A stretch of 64,000 nt of DNA. Source: Nitrospira sp. (GTDB taxonomy: Bacteria; Nitrospirota; Nitrospiria; Nitrospirales; Nitrospiraceae). Both the position numbers and the translations under genes were made by a program. The notes beneath the pieces were generated by a model. That model saw nothing but the letters and a program-made list of their open reading frames with translations, did no database searches and was not told the DNA's origin. The stretch is from assembly GCA_022226955.1 (NCBI GenBank), contig CP092079.1, forward strand, positions 1,581,053 through 1,645,052. Reading direction: 5' to 3'. Positions 32,962 through 43,938 of this stretch are shown piece by piece (the first letter of the stretch is position 1; each line of letters begins with the position of its first letter).

Positions 32962-32990
32962 AAATTAGGAGCGCAATAATATCGAATCAA
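32962..32990 (-). promoter_or_regulatory. Possible promoter of the bacterioferritin pair
   Basis: On the minus strand TTGATT (32990-32985), 17-bp spacer, TAATTT (32967-32962), 37 bp before the bacterioferritin start. The -35 is moderate; no Fur box is obvious. Confidence 0.4.
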
Positions 32991-33181
32991 TACCGCACGA
33001 TGAACTCATTATCGTCTCCGACCAGGCGGACGTCAACAGCGAAAACACTGTCTGGCAGAGGCGAAACGTCGATCTTAATGAGGTTGGTTCTCAGTTTCGC
33101 CGAAGCGGCAAACCTGGGCGGGAGTGAATAGGCAGTCCTGATGCGGAGATTATCCGGCTTCTCGATAGCCACAGTCTTCAT
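32987..33181 (-). CDS. Possible small protein overlapping the end of topA
   Basis: A 64-aa open frame from ATG 33181 overlaps the topA stop by 32 nt. The second half (SAKLRTNLIKIDVSPLPDSV, then an alternating hydrophobic and charged pattern) looks more protein-like than a random shadow frame, but there is no clear ribosome binding site and no family match. Otherwise 32925-33149 holds only the bfr promoter. Confidence 0.25.
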   Translation of the reverse strand: MKTVAIEKPDNLRIRTAYSLPPRFAASAKLRTNLIKIDVSPLPDSVFAVDVRLVGDDNEFIVRY

Positions 33182-35489
33182 TGCGGCATTGCACACTTCG
33201 TCCGGCTTGCTTGCTCACTTTTTCAATGAGGAACGGTGCGTGACATGTCGGGCAGGCCTTATTGATGGGACGATCCCACAGCGCGAACTCGCACTTTGGG
33301 TAGTTGCTGCACGCAAAGAACGACCGCCCCTTCTTCGTGCGCTTCTGGACGAGATCGCCGCCGCAATCCGGTTGCGGGCACTTCACCCCGAGCGCCAGCG
33401 GTTTCGTCGTCTTGCATTCCGGATAGGCCGAGCAGGCGATGAATTTGCCGAACCGGCCCGTCTTCACCACCATTGCACTCCCGCACTTGTCGCACTTCTG
33501 GTCGGTGGTCAGTTCGATTTTCGGCACAATCTTGATCGTGCCGTCTTCGAGCTTCTGAAAGTTCTGCGTATTCTTGCAAGGCGGATCCGCCTTGTAGGCC
33601 GGACAGGCGAGAAACTTTCCGTTCCTGCCCCACTTGATCTCCATCATCTTTCCGCACTTTTCGCAGGGAATGTCCGTCGGCGGCTCGACCGTATCTTTCG
33701 GACCAGGAATCGTCTTCGCCAATTCCAGCTCTTTTGTAAACGGCGTATAGAAATCCCTGACCGCCGTCACCCAGGGCTTATTCCCCTCTTCCACTTCATC
33801 GAGCTGCTCTTCGAGATGCGACGTGAAATCGACATTGATCAGTTCTGGAAATCCCTTCATCAAGTAGTCGTGCACCGTCTTGCCCGTCTCCGTCGGCACC
33901 AGCCGGCCCTCGGTCTTCTCGACATACTTGCGATCTTGGATCGTGGAGATAATCGCCGCATAGGTCGAGGGACGCCCAATGCCTTTTTCTTCCAGCTCCT
34001 TGATCAACAGCGCTTCGTTATACCTGGGGGGCGGTTGAGTGAAGTGCTGCTTCGAGGTCAGGCCGAGGACTGATTCCCCCTCCTGCTGAACAAGGCGCAG
34101 TTGTTCCCCTTCGGACAGTGCCGGGAGCTGGCGATCATTATCGTCGTCCACCTCCTGATCGGCTTTCGGCTTTTCGGTGGGCAACTCCTTATCGACACCT
34201 TCCATATACACAATCGTGTGCCCAGGAAACTTGACGACCGTTCCGGTGGAACGGAAGATATACTTCTGCTGCGTGCCGACCGGGGTCGAGTCGATTCGGG
34301 TGACATCGAGGATCGCCGGCACCATTTGCGACGCAATGAACCGGTTCCAAATCAACTTATACAGATTGTACTGGTCCTGATCGAGGTACTGGCGGATCGA
34401 TTCCGGATCGCGCGCCGCCGACGTCGGCCTGACCGCTTCATGCGCCTCCTGCGCGGCCTTCGAGGTCTTGTAAATATTAGGCGTCGACGGAAGATAGTCC
34501 GACCCAAACCTAGCCTGGATAACTTCGCGCGCCTCCGTCATCGCCTCATTCGAGATGCGAGGTGAATCGGTTCTCATATAGGTAATGAGACCGGTCGTCC
34601 CTTCAGCGCCGATTTCCATCCCTTCATAGAGCTGCTGCGCCAGGGTCATCGTTTTCTTGGGCGAGAAGTGCAGCTTCCGGGACGCTTCCTGCTGAAGGCG
34701 GCTAGTGATGAACGGCGCAACAGGGTTCCGCTTCTTTTCGCGGCGTTCGATGGACTCCACAACAAAGTCCTTCCCCTGGACGCTCTCGACCACGCGGGCG
34801 GCCTGCTCGCCATTCTCAATCGTGGCGGATTCGCCGTTGATGCTCTGAAGCTTGGCTTCAAACGACGGCGGATTGACCCCGGACAATAGCGCACTGATCG
34901 ACCAGTATTCTTCGGTCCTGAAGGCTTCACGCTCGGCTTCGCGCTCGCAAATCAAGCGCATCGCGACCGACTGGACGCGCCCCATGCTGAGCCCGCGCCG
35001 CACTTTATTCCACAACAACTGACTGCCTTGATATCCGACGATGCGATCCAAAATCCGCCGGGCCTGCTGCGCATTAACCAAATTCATATCGATCTCGCCT
35101 GGCGATTCCAACGCGCGCTTCACCGCCGTCTTGGTGATCTCGTTGAACAACACCCGGAAAATCTTTCCGTCCTTCTTCTTTTTAGATTTGCCAAGCAACT
35201 CCTGCTCCAAATGCCAGGCAATCGCCTCCCCTTCGCGGTCAGGGTCCGGCGCCAGGAAAATCTTGTCGGCTGCTTCGGCTTTCTTCTTGATATCGGCAAG
35301 AACCTTGGCCTTGCCCTTGATCGTCACATACTGCGGCTCAAAATCATGCTCGAGATCGACGCCCAACTTGCTCGTCGGAAGATCCTTGATATGGCCGACC
35401 GACGCCATCACGGTATACCCACGGCCTAGATATTTCGTAATCGTCCTCGCCTTCGTGGGCGACTCAACGATGATCAGCGATTTCGCCAT
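33150..35489 (-). CDS. topA: DNA topoisomerase I
   Basis: 779 aa type IA topoisomerase. Toprim domain at the N-terminus (SLIIVESPTKARTITKYLG, with DPDREGEAIAWHL near 110), active-site tyrosine in LITYMRTDSPRIS (about residue 300), and four C-terminal zinc-ribbon-like segments beginning CEKCGKMMEIKWGRNGKFLAC and CDKCGSAMVVKTGRFGKF, then CPQPDCGGDL and CPTCHAPF. It relaxes negative supercoils behind RNA polymerase. Downstream of dprA by 85 bp on the same strand, a common pairing. Confidence 0.94.
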   Translation of the reverse strand: MAKSLIIVESPTKARTITKYLGRGYTVMASVGHIKDLPTSKLGVDLEHDFEPQYVTIKGKAKVLADIKKKAEAADKIFLAPDPDREGEAIAWHLEQELLGKSKKKKDGKIFRVLFNEITKTAVKRALESPGEIDMNLVNAQQARRILDRIVGYQGSQLLWNKVRRGLSMGRVQSVAMRLICEREAEREAFRTEEYWSISALLSGVNPPSFEAKLQSINGESATIENGEQAARVVESVQGKDFVVESIERREKKRNPVAPFITSRLQQEASRKLHFSPKKTMTLAQQLYEGMEIGAEGTTGLITYMRTDSPRISNEAMTEAREVIQARFGSDYLPSTPNIYKTSKAAQEAHEAVRPTSAARDPESIRQYLDQDQYNLYKLIWNRFIASQMVPAILDVTRIDSTPVGTQQKYIFRSTGTVVKFPGHTIVYMEGVDKELPTEKPKADQEVDDDNDRQLPALSEGEQLRLVQQEGESVLGLTSKQHFTQPPPRYNEALLIKELEEKGIGRPSTYAAIISTIQDRKYVEKTEGRLVPTETGKTVHDYLMKGFPELINVDFTSHLEEQLDEVEEGNKPWVTAVRDFYTPFTKELELAKTIPGPKDTVEPPTDIPCEKCGKMMEIKWGRNGKFLACPAYKADPPCKNTQNFQKLEDGTIKIVPKIELTTDQKCDKCGSAMVVKTGRFGKFIACSAYPECKTTKPLALGVKCPQPDCGGDLVQKRTKKGRSFFACSNYPKCEFALWDRPINKACPTCHAPFLIEKVSKQAGRSVQCRNEDCGYREAG

Positions 35490-35574
35490 AACGTCTCCAT
35501 CTCCAGATAACGCTCACTCCCATCACGTACCAAACTTTTTCTCATCCTGCAACTGGAATGCGCCCGGCCACGAG

Positions 35575-36699
35575 TCAGCGGCGCACATAGTGCGGGCCTG
35601 GCAGCTGCCGCACATACCCGCGAAGCTCCAGCGCCAGCATCGCCGCCGAAACCTGTGCGGCACTGAGCCCCGTCCGCTCGATCACCGCATCGACCGACTG
35701 CGCGTCATGCGACAGCATCTCGACAATGCGCTGTTCATCCGCCCCCAATCCTTCGCCTGCGCGCATGGGCGCCGTCATCGCTCCCACCGTTGCATGGGCA
35801 CGAAGAGCCGGTTCGACTTGCGGCAACAGCTCTTCCATTATATCCGCCGCACAGTCGACTAATTTTGCGCCGGCTTTGATCAACCCATTCGATCCGCGAC
35901 AGCAGGCTTCTTTGACGGAACCTGGAAGGGCAAAGACCTCGCGCCCTTGCTCCAATGCCAGCTTGGCCGTAATGAGCGATCCACTGTTCATCGCCGCCTC
36001 CGCTACGAGCACGCCGACCGACAGGCCGCTGATAATCCGGTTGCGCCGTGGAAAATGATGGCTCTGCGGCGGCGCGCCCAGCGGAAGCTCCGTCAGCACC
36101 GCGCCATGCTCCTCGATCTGCGCGCGCAGCCGGTCATGCTCCGGCGGATAGGTCTGATCCGCTCCGCAGCCAAGCACCGCAATCGTGCGACCCTGCCCCG
36201 CGAGCGCGCCGCGGTGCGCGGCCGCATCGATTCCACGCGCCAGTCCGCTGACGACGGTCCATCCGTTTCGAGCGAGCGCTTCAGCGATCTCTTCCGTGCT
36301 GGCCCGTCCCGCCGGAGAGGCCGATCGCCCGCCGACAATCGCCACCGCCATGCCGTCTTGCTCATGAAGCGCGCCAGTGCAATACAACAACGGCGGCGGA
36401 TCGTGAATCATCCTGAGCCGTTTCGGATACGAAGGATCAGTCAGCGCGATGACCTGAATGCCGAGCCGTTCAACCAGTTGTACCTGCCGATCAATCACAT
36501 GCCGAACGTGGGCCGGCGGCCCCCGGCGGATAACCTCGGCAAGGTCGGCACTGCACCCGGCTCGCATCAGATCTTCCAGCGACGCCGCCAACGCGCGTGC
36601 CGGAGAACCGCAGGCCTGGACCAATTTCAGGAGGGTGCGGTCACCGACTCCGTCGATCGATTGAAGGAGGAGCCATGGCGTCAGTTGAGTGGAATCCAT
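35575..36699 (-). CDS. dprA: DNA-processing/recombination mediator protein DprA
   Basis: 374 aa from ATG 36699 (an in-frame GTG at 36714 is possible). N-terminal helix-hairpin-helix-like region, then a Rossmann-like core: AIVGGRSASPAGRASTEEI, VVSGLARGIDAAAHRGAL, AVLGCGADQTYPPEH, HHFPRRNRIISGLS and GSLITAKLALEQGREVFALPG. A winged-helix tail (about 310-374) follows. DprA binds incoming single-stranded DNA and loads RecA during transformation (family knowledge); in other bacteria it also acts beyond competence. It precedes topA on the minus strand. Confidence 0.92.
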   Translation of the reverse strand: MDSTQLTPWLLLQSIDGVGDRTLLKLVQACGSPARALAASLEDLMRAGCSADLAEVIRRGPPAHVRHVIDRQVQLVERLGIQVIALTDPSYPKRLRMIHDPPPLLYCTGALHEQDGMAVAIVGGRSASPAGRASTEEIAEALARNGWTVVSGLARGIDAAAHRGALAGQGRTIAVLGCGADQTYPPEHDRLRAQIEEHGAVLTELPLGAPPQSHHFPRRNRIISGLSVGVLVAEAAMNSGSLITAKLALEQGREVFALPGSVKEACCRGSNGLIKAGAKLVDCAADIMEELLPQVEPALRAHATVGAMTAPMRAGEGLGADEQRIVEMLSHDAQSVDAVIERTGLSAAQVSAAMLALELRGYVRQLPGPHYVRR

Positions 36700-36758
36700 G
36701 CGACAGGTCCGCACCAGAACACCGCCTGGGGCTGAAGATGGAGACGACGCACTCTACC

Positions 36759-38273
36759 TTATAAGGTGACGAGATCGTACTGTTCCAAATGCAACTGGCT
36801 GTCCGACGTCACAATGATCTTTGCCGAACATTCCCGCTCCAACATTTCCAGGCCTTGCCGTTCTTCATCTTGGAGCAATCCGGCCACGCTCGGATGGGCG
36901 CCGATGACGATCCGTTGCTTCTCTCCCACCTCGCCGATCTTGCGGATCTCGCGGAAGATCTCGTACGCCACGGTCGTCGGAGACTTGGTATAGCCGCGGC
37001 CGTCGCAATAATGGCAGGGCTCGGAGAGAGACCGGAGCAGATCCTCACGCACCCGCTCGCGGGAAATCTCAATCAACCCAAGATCGGAAATCCTCGAAAT
37101 CCTCGTCCGCGCTTTGTCCGACGCCATCGCATCCACCAGCGCGTGATAGACCTTCTCCCGATTCTTTTCCCGCTCCATGTCGATAAAGTCGACGATGATG
37201 ATGCCGCCGATCCCGCGCAGCTTCATCTGATAGGCCACTTCCTTGGCCGCTTCCAGATTGTTCCGGAGAATCGTCTCTTCCTGATCGCGTTTGCCGACAA
37301 ACCGTCCTGTATTGACGTCGATGACCGTCATCGCCTCGGCATGATCGATCACCAAGTGGCCTCCAGATTTCAGCCAAACCCTCCGGCTCGTCGCCCGCGT
37401 AATCTCTTGCTCGATGCCCAAATGATCGAACAGGCTTTCATCCTTGTCGTAGAAATGAATGCGGGAGGTCTGCTCCGGCGAAAACCGTTGCACGAAATCC
37501 CGCACCGCTTCATATTCCTGCCGCGAATCGATCCACAGCCGGTCCACTTTCTTCCCGAACAAGTCCCGCACCACGCGAAAGCTGAGGCTCAGATCCGTAT
37601 GCAAGAGCGCCGGCGCGGCCAGCCGTTCGCGATTGGTCAAAATGTCCTGCCACAGCACATGCAGGAAATCCACGTCGGATTTCAGCTCGTCTTCTTTGAC
37701 GCCTTCGCTGACGGTGCGAACAATGTAGCCGCAGCCTGGGCGCCGGACCCGGCGCATAATGTCTTTCAACCGGGCGCGCTCCTCGTCCTTCGCAATGCGG
37801 CGAGACACCCCGATATGTTCGACGTTCGGCATGAATACCAGATAGCGCCCGGGAAGCGATACGTACGTCGTGACGCGCGGCCCCTTTGTCCCGATCGGAC
37901 CTTTCGAGATCTGGACCATTAGTTCCTGCCCTTCGGTCAGCAACTGCTCGATGGGCTTGGCGCTCTGGCGTTTCGGCCTGAGCATGTCCGCGTCTTTATC
38001 GTCATCGTCGTCGGCCGCGTCGACCAGCGTATCGCCAGGCTCGGCTTCTTCCGAGAGGTCGGACACGTGCATGAACGCGGCTTTGTCCAAGCCGATGTCC
38101 ACAAACGCAGCCTGCATGCCCGGCAGCACCTTGGCGACCTTTCCCTTGTACACATTCCCGACAAAATCTTTATGCTTGGCACGATCCCCGAATAAATCGG
38201 TCACCACGCCGCCATCCAACACCGCCACGCGGGTTTCTTCCCGCGCGACCGAAATCGCAATCTCAATTCCCAT
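36759..38273 (-). CDS. rng: Ribonuclease G/E family endoribonuclease
   Basis: 504 aa from ATG 38273, chosen for AAAGGAG 6 nt upstream (the longer frame from 38333 lacks one). Starts MGIEIAISVAREETRVAVLD, followed by an S1-like segment (YKGKVAKVLPGMQAAFVDIG), a DNase I-like core with VIDVNTGRFVG, and the CHYCDGRGY zinc-link motif near the C-terminus, as in RNase G. The long C-terminal scaffold of RNase E is absent. It processes rRNA and mRNA 5' ends. It follows rodA and is last in the mre/rod series, as in many bacteria. Confidence 0.92.
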   Translation of the reverse strand: MGIEIAISVAREETRVAVLDGGVVTDLFGDRAKHKDFVGNVYKGKVAKVLPGMQAAFVDIGLDKAAFMHVSDLSEEAEPGDTLVDAADDDDDKDADMLRPKRQSAKPIEQLLTEGQELMVQISKGPIGTKGPRVTTYVSLPGRYLVFMPNVEHIGVSRRIAKDEERARLKDIMRRVRRPGCGYIVRTVSEGVKEDELKSDVDFLHVLWQDILTNRERLAAPALLHTDLSLSFRVVRDLFGKKVDRLWIDSRQEYEAVRDFVQRFSPEQTSRIHFYDKDESLFDHLGIEQEITRATSRRVWLKSGGHLVIDHAEAMTVIDVNTGRFVGKRDQEETILRNNLEAAKEVAYQMKLRGIGGIIIVDFIDMEREKNREKVYHALVDAMASDKARTRISRISDLGLIEISRERVREDLLRSLSEPCHYCDGRGYTKSPTTVAYEIFREIRKIGEVGEKQRIVIGAHPSVAGLLQDEERQGLEMLERECSAKIIVTSDSQLHLEQYDLVTL

Positions 38274-38435
38274 AACTACTCCTTTAATCTGCGAGCCCTG
38301 GAACTGCGCAATGGGCGACGGACGCAGGCGCAAGGCCCAGGTCCATCACATCCACCATCCACGCTATATCCCAGCGGCTCAATGTCACTACTCACCACAT
38401 TCCACTCGTCACACTGCGCAACAGGCATACTCGGC

Positions 38436-39557
38436 TCAATAGAACAGGCTCAACCGTCTTCGTTTGACGTTCAGCAACAACCCCAATGAGGCCATCGTCA
38501 TCACCGTAGCGCTGCCGCCGTAACTCATCAACGGCAGCGGAATCCCGACGATGGGAAACATCCCGGCCGTCATGCCGATATTCACCACGACACAAAAACA
38601 CAACATGGCGACGATCCCGGCGGCCAGTAACGCTCCTAATTGATCTTTCGCTTTCGACGCGATCTCCAGAGAGAGCCAGATCAGCGCGACAAACAGCACT
38701 AACAATAACAAGACGCCCAGAAATCCCCACTCTTCCGCATAGACGGCAAACACAAAGTCTGTATGGCCTTCTGGAAGGAACTTCAGCTGGCTTTGCGTTC
38801 CCCCGTAGAGTCCTTTTCCCATCAACTCGCCGGATCCGATTGCGATTCTGGACTGGAGGGCGTGATACCCTTTTCCACCCGGATCGTAGGCGGGATCGAC
38901 GAAGGCCATAATGCGCTGTCGCTGATAATCATGCAAGGACCCCCAGACCCCTTCCCAGGCGAACGGGAATAGCATGACGATGAGCAGAAGAATGACACCC
39001 AGCGCCTTCGACCGCACGCCGACCATCAACAGCATCGCCGCATAGACGGCAACAAAACTCAATCCGCTGCCCAAATCGGGCTGCTTCAGGATCAACACCA
39101 GCCCGGGAAACATCAGCATCCCCGGCATAATGACCCGTTGCAACCATCCCACCCTGGGCGTCTTCGAATAGTAATGCGCCAAGACCAGAATCAGCACCAG
39201 CTTTGCAAATTCTGAAGGCTGAAAACTGAACGGCCCCAGCGCGATCCAGCGCTGCGCGCCCTTGCTCGTCCGTCCGTCAAACAACACAAAGGCCAGCATC
39301 AACAGCACGACCCCATACAGCGGATAGGCCAGCCGCGCGATCCGGTGATAGTCTGACACCAGCATAAACACGAAGGCCGCGCTGCCCATGACAATCCAAG
39401 CGATCTGCTTGATATAATAGGGCGCGAGACCCGTCTGCTGGCTGTGCGTCACGCTATGAATCGACAGCACGCCGATTCCAAGAATCGCGAACACGAGCGC
39501 GAGAAAGCGATAGTCGAAACTATCGAGCCCGCGATTGTCGATCAGCCGGTCAATCAT
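38436..39557 (-). CDS. rodA: Rod-shape determining protein RodA (SEDS glycosyltransferase)
   Basis: 373 aa, about ten membrane helices, SEDS family. Landmarks are FAKLVLILVLAHYYSKTPRV, a QPDLGSGLSF segment with the catalytic Asp region, and the closing GIPLPLMSYGGSATVMTMAS. It polymerises peptidoglycan for lateral wall growth with the PBP2 encoded 33 bp upstream. The gap 38274-38435 to rng holds no recognisable feature. Confidence 0.94.
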   Translation of the reverse strand: MIDRLIDNRGLDSFDYRFLALVFAILGIGVLSIHSVTHSQQTGLAPYYIKQIAWIVMGSAAFVFMLVSDYHRIARLAYPLYGVVLLMLAFVLFDGRTSKGAQRWIALGPFSFQPSEFAKLVLILVLAHYYSKTPRVGWLQRVIMPGMLMFPGLVLILKQPDLGSGLSFVAVYAAMLLMVGVRSKALGVILLLIVMLFPFAWEGVWGSLHDYQRQRIMAFVDPAYDPGGKGYHALQSRIAIGSGELMGKGLYGGTQSQLKFLPEGHTDFVFAVYAEEWGFLGVLLLLVLFVALIWLSLEIASKAKDQLGALLAAGIVAMLCFCVVVNIGMTAGMFPIVGIPLPLMSYGGSATVMTMASLGLLLNVKRRRLSLFY

Positions 39558-39590
39558 GACTCTTCACACATACACCCAGCGGCCTACCCC

Positions 39591-41429
39591 CTACGATTGC
39601 GGGACAACCGCCAACTCCTGCGCGCGCAGTTTCATATAAGTCTCGATCACTTCTTTGGCAAGTGGCGCCGCCGCCGACCCACCATGCCCCATATGCTCGG
39701 CCAGCACGGCTACCGCAATCTTTGGGGACTCCACCGGGGCGAAGGCGACGAACCAGGCATGGTCGCGAAACTTCTTGGGAATGTCTTTCTCCGCCTTCTT
39801 CTCTTTTCCCAGAGCCGCGACTTGCGCTGTCCCGGTTTTCCCTCCGATTGTCACGATCGAGGACTTCGCGCGCGTCGCCGTCCCTTCCGTAACCACCGCT
39901 GCCAACGCCTCTTTAATGATCCGAAAGGTTTCCGGCTTGGCATGGGCCTTCCCCCGTGCCACAGCCGGCAATTCTTGCAAATTCCCGGTAGTGCGATCCA
40001 TGATGGCTTGCACCAAACGCGGACGATAACTGACCCCGTCATTGGCCACGGTGCCGATCATACTGGCCATTTGCAACGGCGTCACCGTCACATAGCCCTG
40101 CCCAATCGCGGCGGAAATCGTCTCGCCCGGCAGCCAGGCTTCTTTTTTCACTTTCAGCTTCCAGGCCATGGATGGAATCGACCCCACCCGCTCGGAAGGC
40201 AGTTCGATGCCGGTCTCGCGCCCAAGACCGAAGTCCTTGGCATACTCCGCCATGATATCGATCCCCATCCGTTGCCCAATGGTGTAAAAATACACATCGC
40301 AGGACTGGACCAGCGCCTTGTGAAGATCGACAGACCCATGGCCGGTCGCCTTCCAATCGTGATAGACCCGTTTGCCGAATTGGTAGCCGCCTGTGCAGAG
40401 CACGGAACTCGACGGCGACATGGTATTGGATTCCAAGGCCGCAACGGCCATCGGCACTTTGAACGTGGATCCAGGAGGATATTGCCCTTGCGACGCGCGG
40501 TTATTGAGCGGGCGCCGCTCATCCTGGACAATCTCCACCCACTGCTTGGACGTGAGTTCCCGTGACAGGACGTTTGGATCGAAACCAGGACGGCTTGCCA
40601 TCGCCAGAATGTCGCCGCTCGTCGGATCCAAGGCGACAATCGCGCCGGACTCTTCTCCCAGCAATTCCTCCGCAACCTTTTGCAGCGTAATATCGATAGT
40701 GAGATAGAGATCGTTTCCGGCAAGCGGCTTATCCACCGACACTGTTCGCTTCTCATGCCCCAAGGCATCCACCTCGACGCTTTTTTGCCCAGCCTGGCCG
40801 CGCACATGGCGGTCGAACGATTTCTCCACTCCATACTGCCCGACAATACTGCCCTGATGGAGATCCGCAAACTCCGGTTTTTCGAGCTGTTCAGGGGAAA
40901 TTTCTCCGACATACCCAAGGAGGTGCGCCGCGGCCATGCCGCCGGGATAGTTCCGTTGCGACTCGACTTGAATCATGACGCCCGGAAGATCCAGACGATG
41001 GGATTCAATCACCGTGGCATCGCGCAGGGTCAACCGATCCTTGACTTTTTTCGGCAGCATCTTACTGCCTCGCACCGCCAGTTTTTTCCGGATCATGACC
41101 GGGTCGAGTCCAAGCAAGTCCGCCAGCTTCTGAACCAGCCCCTCTCGATCCTTGACATCTTCCAGCGTGACATAGAGGCTAAAGCTCGGCACGTTGTTCG
41201 CCAGCAAGACCCCGTGACGATCATAGATCAACCCTCTGGCCGGCTCCAACAATACCGATCTGGTGCGATTATTCTCCGAGAGGTCGCGGTAGTACGGCCC
41301 TTCGCGAATCTGCAGATGCCACAATCGCACTGCCAGGAGTCCGACGACCAGGAGCAACCCCACACGCAGCAACATCAGCCGCCGCTGCAACTCTCCGAGT
41401 TCAGACTCATGGGTCCCACTGATCGCCAC
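39591..41429 (-). CDS. mrdA: Penicillin-binding protein 2
   Basis: 612 aa, GTG start at 41429 with AGGAG 5 nt upstream. N-terminal membrane anchor (about 16-36), a dimerisation/pedestal domain, and a transpeptidase domain with PPGSTFKVP (Ser-x-x-Lys), SCDVYFYTIG (SxN-type) and GGKTGTAQ (KTG). It crosslinks lateral peptidoglycan with RodA. Located between mreD and rodA in the conserved mre-mrd order. Confidence 0.94.
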   Translation of the reverse strand: MAISGTHESELGELQRRLMLLRVGLLLVVGLLAVRLWHLQIREGPYYRDLSENNRTRSVLLEPARGLIYDRHGVLLANNVPSFSLYVTLEDVKDREGLVQKLADLLGLDPVMIRKKLAVRGSKMLPKKVKDRLTLRDATVIESHRLDLPGVMIQVESQRNYPGGMAAAHLLGYVGEISPEQLEKPEFADLHQGSIVGQYGVEKSFDRHVRGQAGQKSVEVDALGHEKRTVSVDKPLAGNDLYLTIDITLQKVAEELLGEESGAIVALDPTSGDILAMASRPGFDPNVLSRELTSKQWVEIVQDERRPLNNRASQGQYPPGSTFKVPMAVAALESNTMSPSSSVLCTGGYQFGKRVYHDWKATGHGSVDLHKALVQSCDVYFYTIGQRMGIDIMAEYAKDFGLGRETGIELPSERVGSIPSMAWKLKVKKEAWLPGETISAAIGQGYVTVTPLQMASMIGTVANDGVSYRPRLVQAIMDRTTGNLQELPAVARGKAHAKPETFRIIKEALAAVVTEGTATRAKSSIVTIGGKTGTAQVAALGKEKKAEKDIPKKFRDHAWFVAFAPVESPKIAVAVLAEHMGHGGSAAAPLAKEVIETYMKLRAQELAVVPQS

Positions 41430-41437
41430 GGTAACTC

Positions 41438-41938
41438 CTAGACCTCTCGCCCCTCTACCAGCCGGTCAAGATTCACCCGGCTCCAGATCACCCAATAGCA
41501 CAGGCCTCCGACCACCGCATCGAAACAGGCTTGCGGCATCACGATCGTCCGAATCATCCACCAGCTATCTTGCTGATCGTTCGGCTTGAGCGACCACATC
41601 GTCATCAGGCTTGCGAGAGTTGACGCGACAACCAGGCCGCCTATCATCAGCAAGGGGGTAACCTGCGCCACCTGGCGGCCGGCCAGCCCGGCAAGAAATC
41701 CCACTGTTCCCTTGGCCACCATGCTTGCAGCCAGATCGGCGGCGGAAAACAAACTCATGGCCCACCCGACAAACAACCCAACCAGCAACCCTTCCAACTC
41801 ACCGGCCAGAAGGCCGACCAGGCAGACCATCACAAGCCCGATATCCGGTTTGACGCCCCACACGCTGATATATGGAAGCAGGGTGATCTGCGCCGCCACT
41901 AAGACAGCGACCGCGCAGACATACACGATTATCTTCAC
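41438..41938 (-). CDS. mreD: Rod-shape determining protein MreD
   Basis: 166 aa, GTG start at 41938 overlapping the mreC stop (GTGA). Five or six membrane helices with the typical VYVCAVAVLVAAQITLLPYI start and DIGLVMVCLVGLLAGELEG. It is an integral-membrane part of the Rod complex. Family membership rests on topology, short motifs and position. Confidence 0.88.
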   Translation of the reverse strand: MKIIVYVCAVAVLVAAQITLLPYISVWGVKPDIGLVMVCLVGLLAGELEGLLVGLFVGWAMSLFSAADLAASMVAKGTVGFLAGLAGRQVAQVTPLLMIGGLVVASTLASLMTMWSLKPNDQQDSWWMIRTIVMPQACFDAVVGGLCYWVIWSRVNLDRLVEGREV

Positions 41939-42813
41939 AGCTTGGCTTTCGGAAGAGGCTCATCGCTCTTGCCGTCCTCACCGGGAATATAGGGAGACTG
42001 AATAACCAACACTTCTTCGACCCGATTCACATCGACTTCCGGGCGTAATTCCGCCGATTGAAACAGCGCGCCTTCTTCTTTGCCGATAGTGGTAATGGTG
42101 CCGATGGCGAGCCCGCGCGGAAAGCCCCCGACGAGCCCCGAGGTCACGACGCGATCACCGGCGCGCACATTCGACAGCAAGGGAATATATTTGAGCCGCG
42201 CCAAACCCGGCGTCGTCCCCTCGACAATCCCCTCATCGCGCGTGCGTTGAATCAGCCCCGCAATGGCATTATTGGGATCGGACACCAACAGCACGACCGC
42301 CGTCGCCATCGTCGTTTTCACCACTCGCCCGACTACGCCGACAGACGTCACAACTCCCATGTCCGCCTGAATCCCGTCGGCACTCCCCTTGTTTAAGAGA
42401 ATCGTCCGATGCCAATTGCCCGCGTCGCGACCAATGACCTGCGCCGCGATCATCGTCGGGAGAGCCTGCGCCTTGAATTCAAGCAAGGCCGTCAACCGGT
42501 CTGTCGCCGACGCGGCCTCGCGCAGCTGGCTGTTTTGCCCCTGCAGTAGTTCCAGCTCTTTCCGCAACTGTTGGTTTTCATCTTCCACATCCTGCAACGC
42601 CACGTAATGGCTCCAGGTCTCCCCGATGCCGTCTTGCACCGAGGCCACCAGACGGATCGGCCAGCTGAGCGCCCACCCAACCGGGCCGCCGATCTCTTGG
42701 AAAAGAGCCTGCAGCTGCTGCGGAAGCAAGAAGAAACCGAGGAGGATCGCGAACAAGACTCCGAGGGCAAGACGCCGCGCGCCGTATGATGAACGAAAGT
42801 TGGCCATCCGCAT
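41935..42813 (-). CDS. mreC: Rod-shape determining protein MreC
   Basis: 292 aa: N-terminal membrane helix (about 15-32), a coiled coil (about 68-105, LQDVEDENQQLRKELELLQG) and two periplasmic beta domains (VIGRDAGNWHRTILLNKGSADGI and GDRVVTSGLVGGFPRGLAIG). It activates PBP2/RodA. Downstream of mreB by 15 bp. Confidence 0.92.
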   Translation of the reverse strand: MRMANFRSSYGARRLALGVLFAILLGFFLLPQQLQALFQEIGGPVGWALSWPIRLVASVQDGIGETWSHYVALQDVEDENQQLRKELELLQGQNSQLREAASATDRLTALLEFKAQALPTMIAAQVIGRDAGNWHRTILLNKGSADGIQADMGVVTSVGVVGRVVKTTMATAVVLLVSDPNNAIAGLIQRTRDEGIVEGTTPGLARLKYIPLLSNVRAGDRVVTSGLVGGFPRGLAIGTITTIGKEEGALFQSAELRPEVDVNRVEEVLVIQSPYIPGEDGKSDEPLPKAKL

Positions 42814-42828
42814 GGGAAGGACGGAACC

Positions 42829-43893
<1,065 letters not shown>

Positions 43894-43938
43894 TCATGAA
43901 CTCGCTTCGCGCTGCGCGAGTCCCTCACTATTCATAAT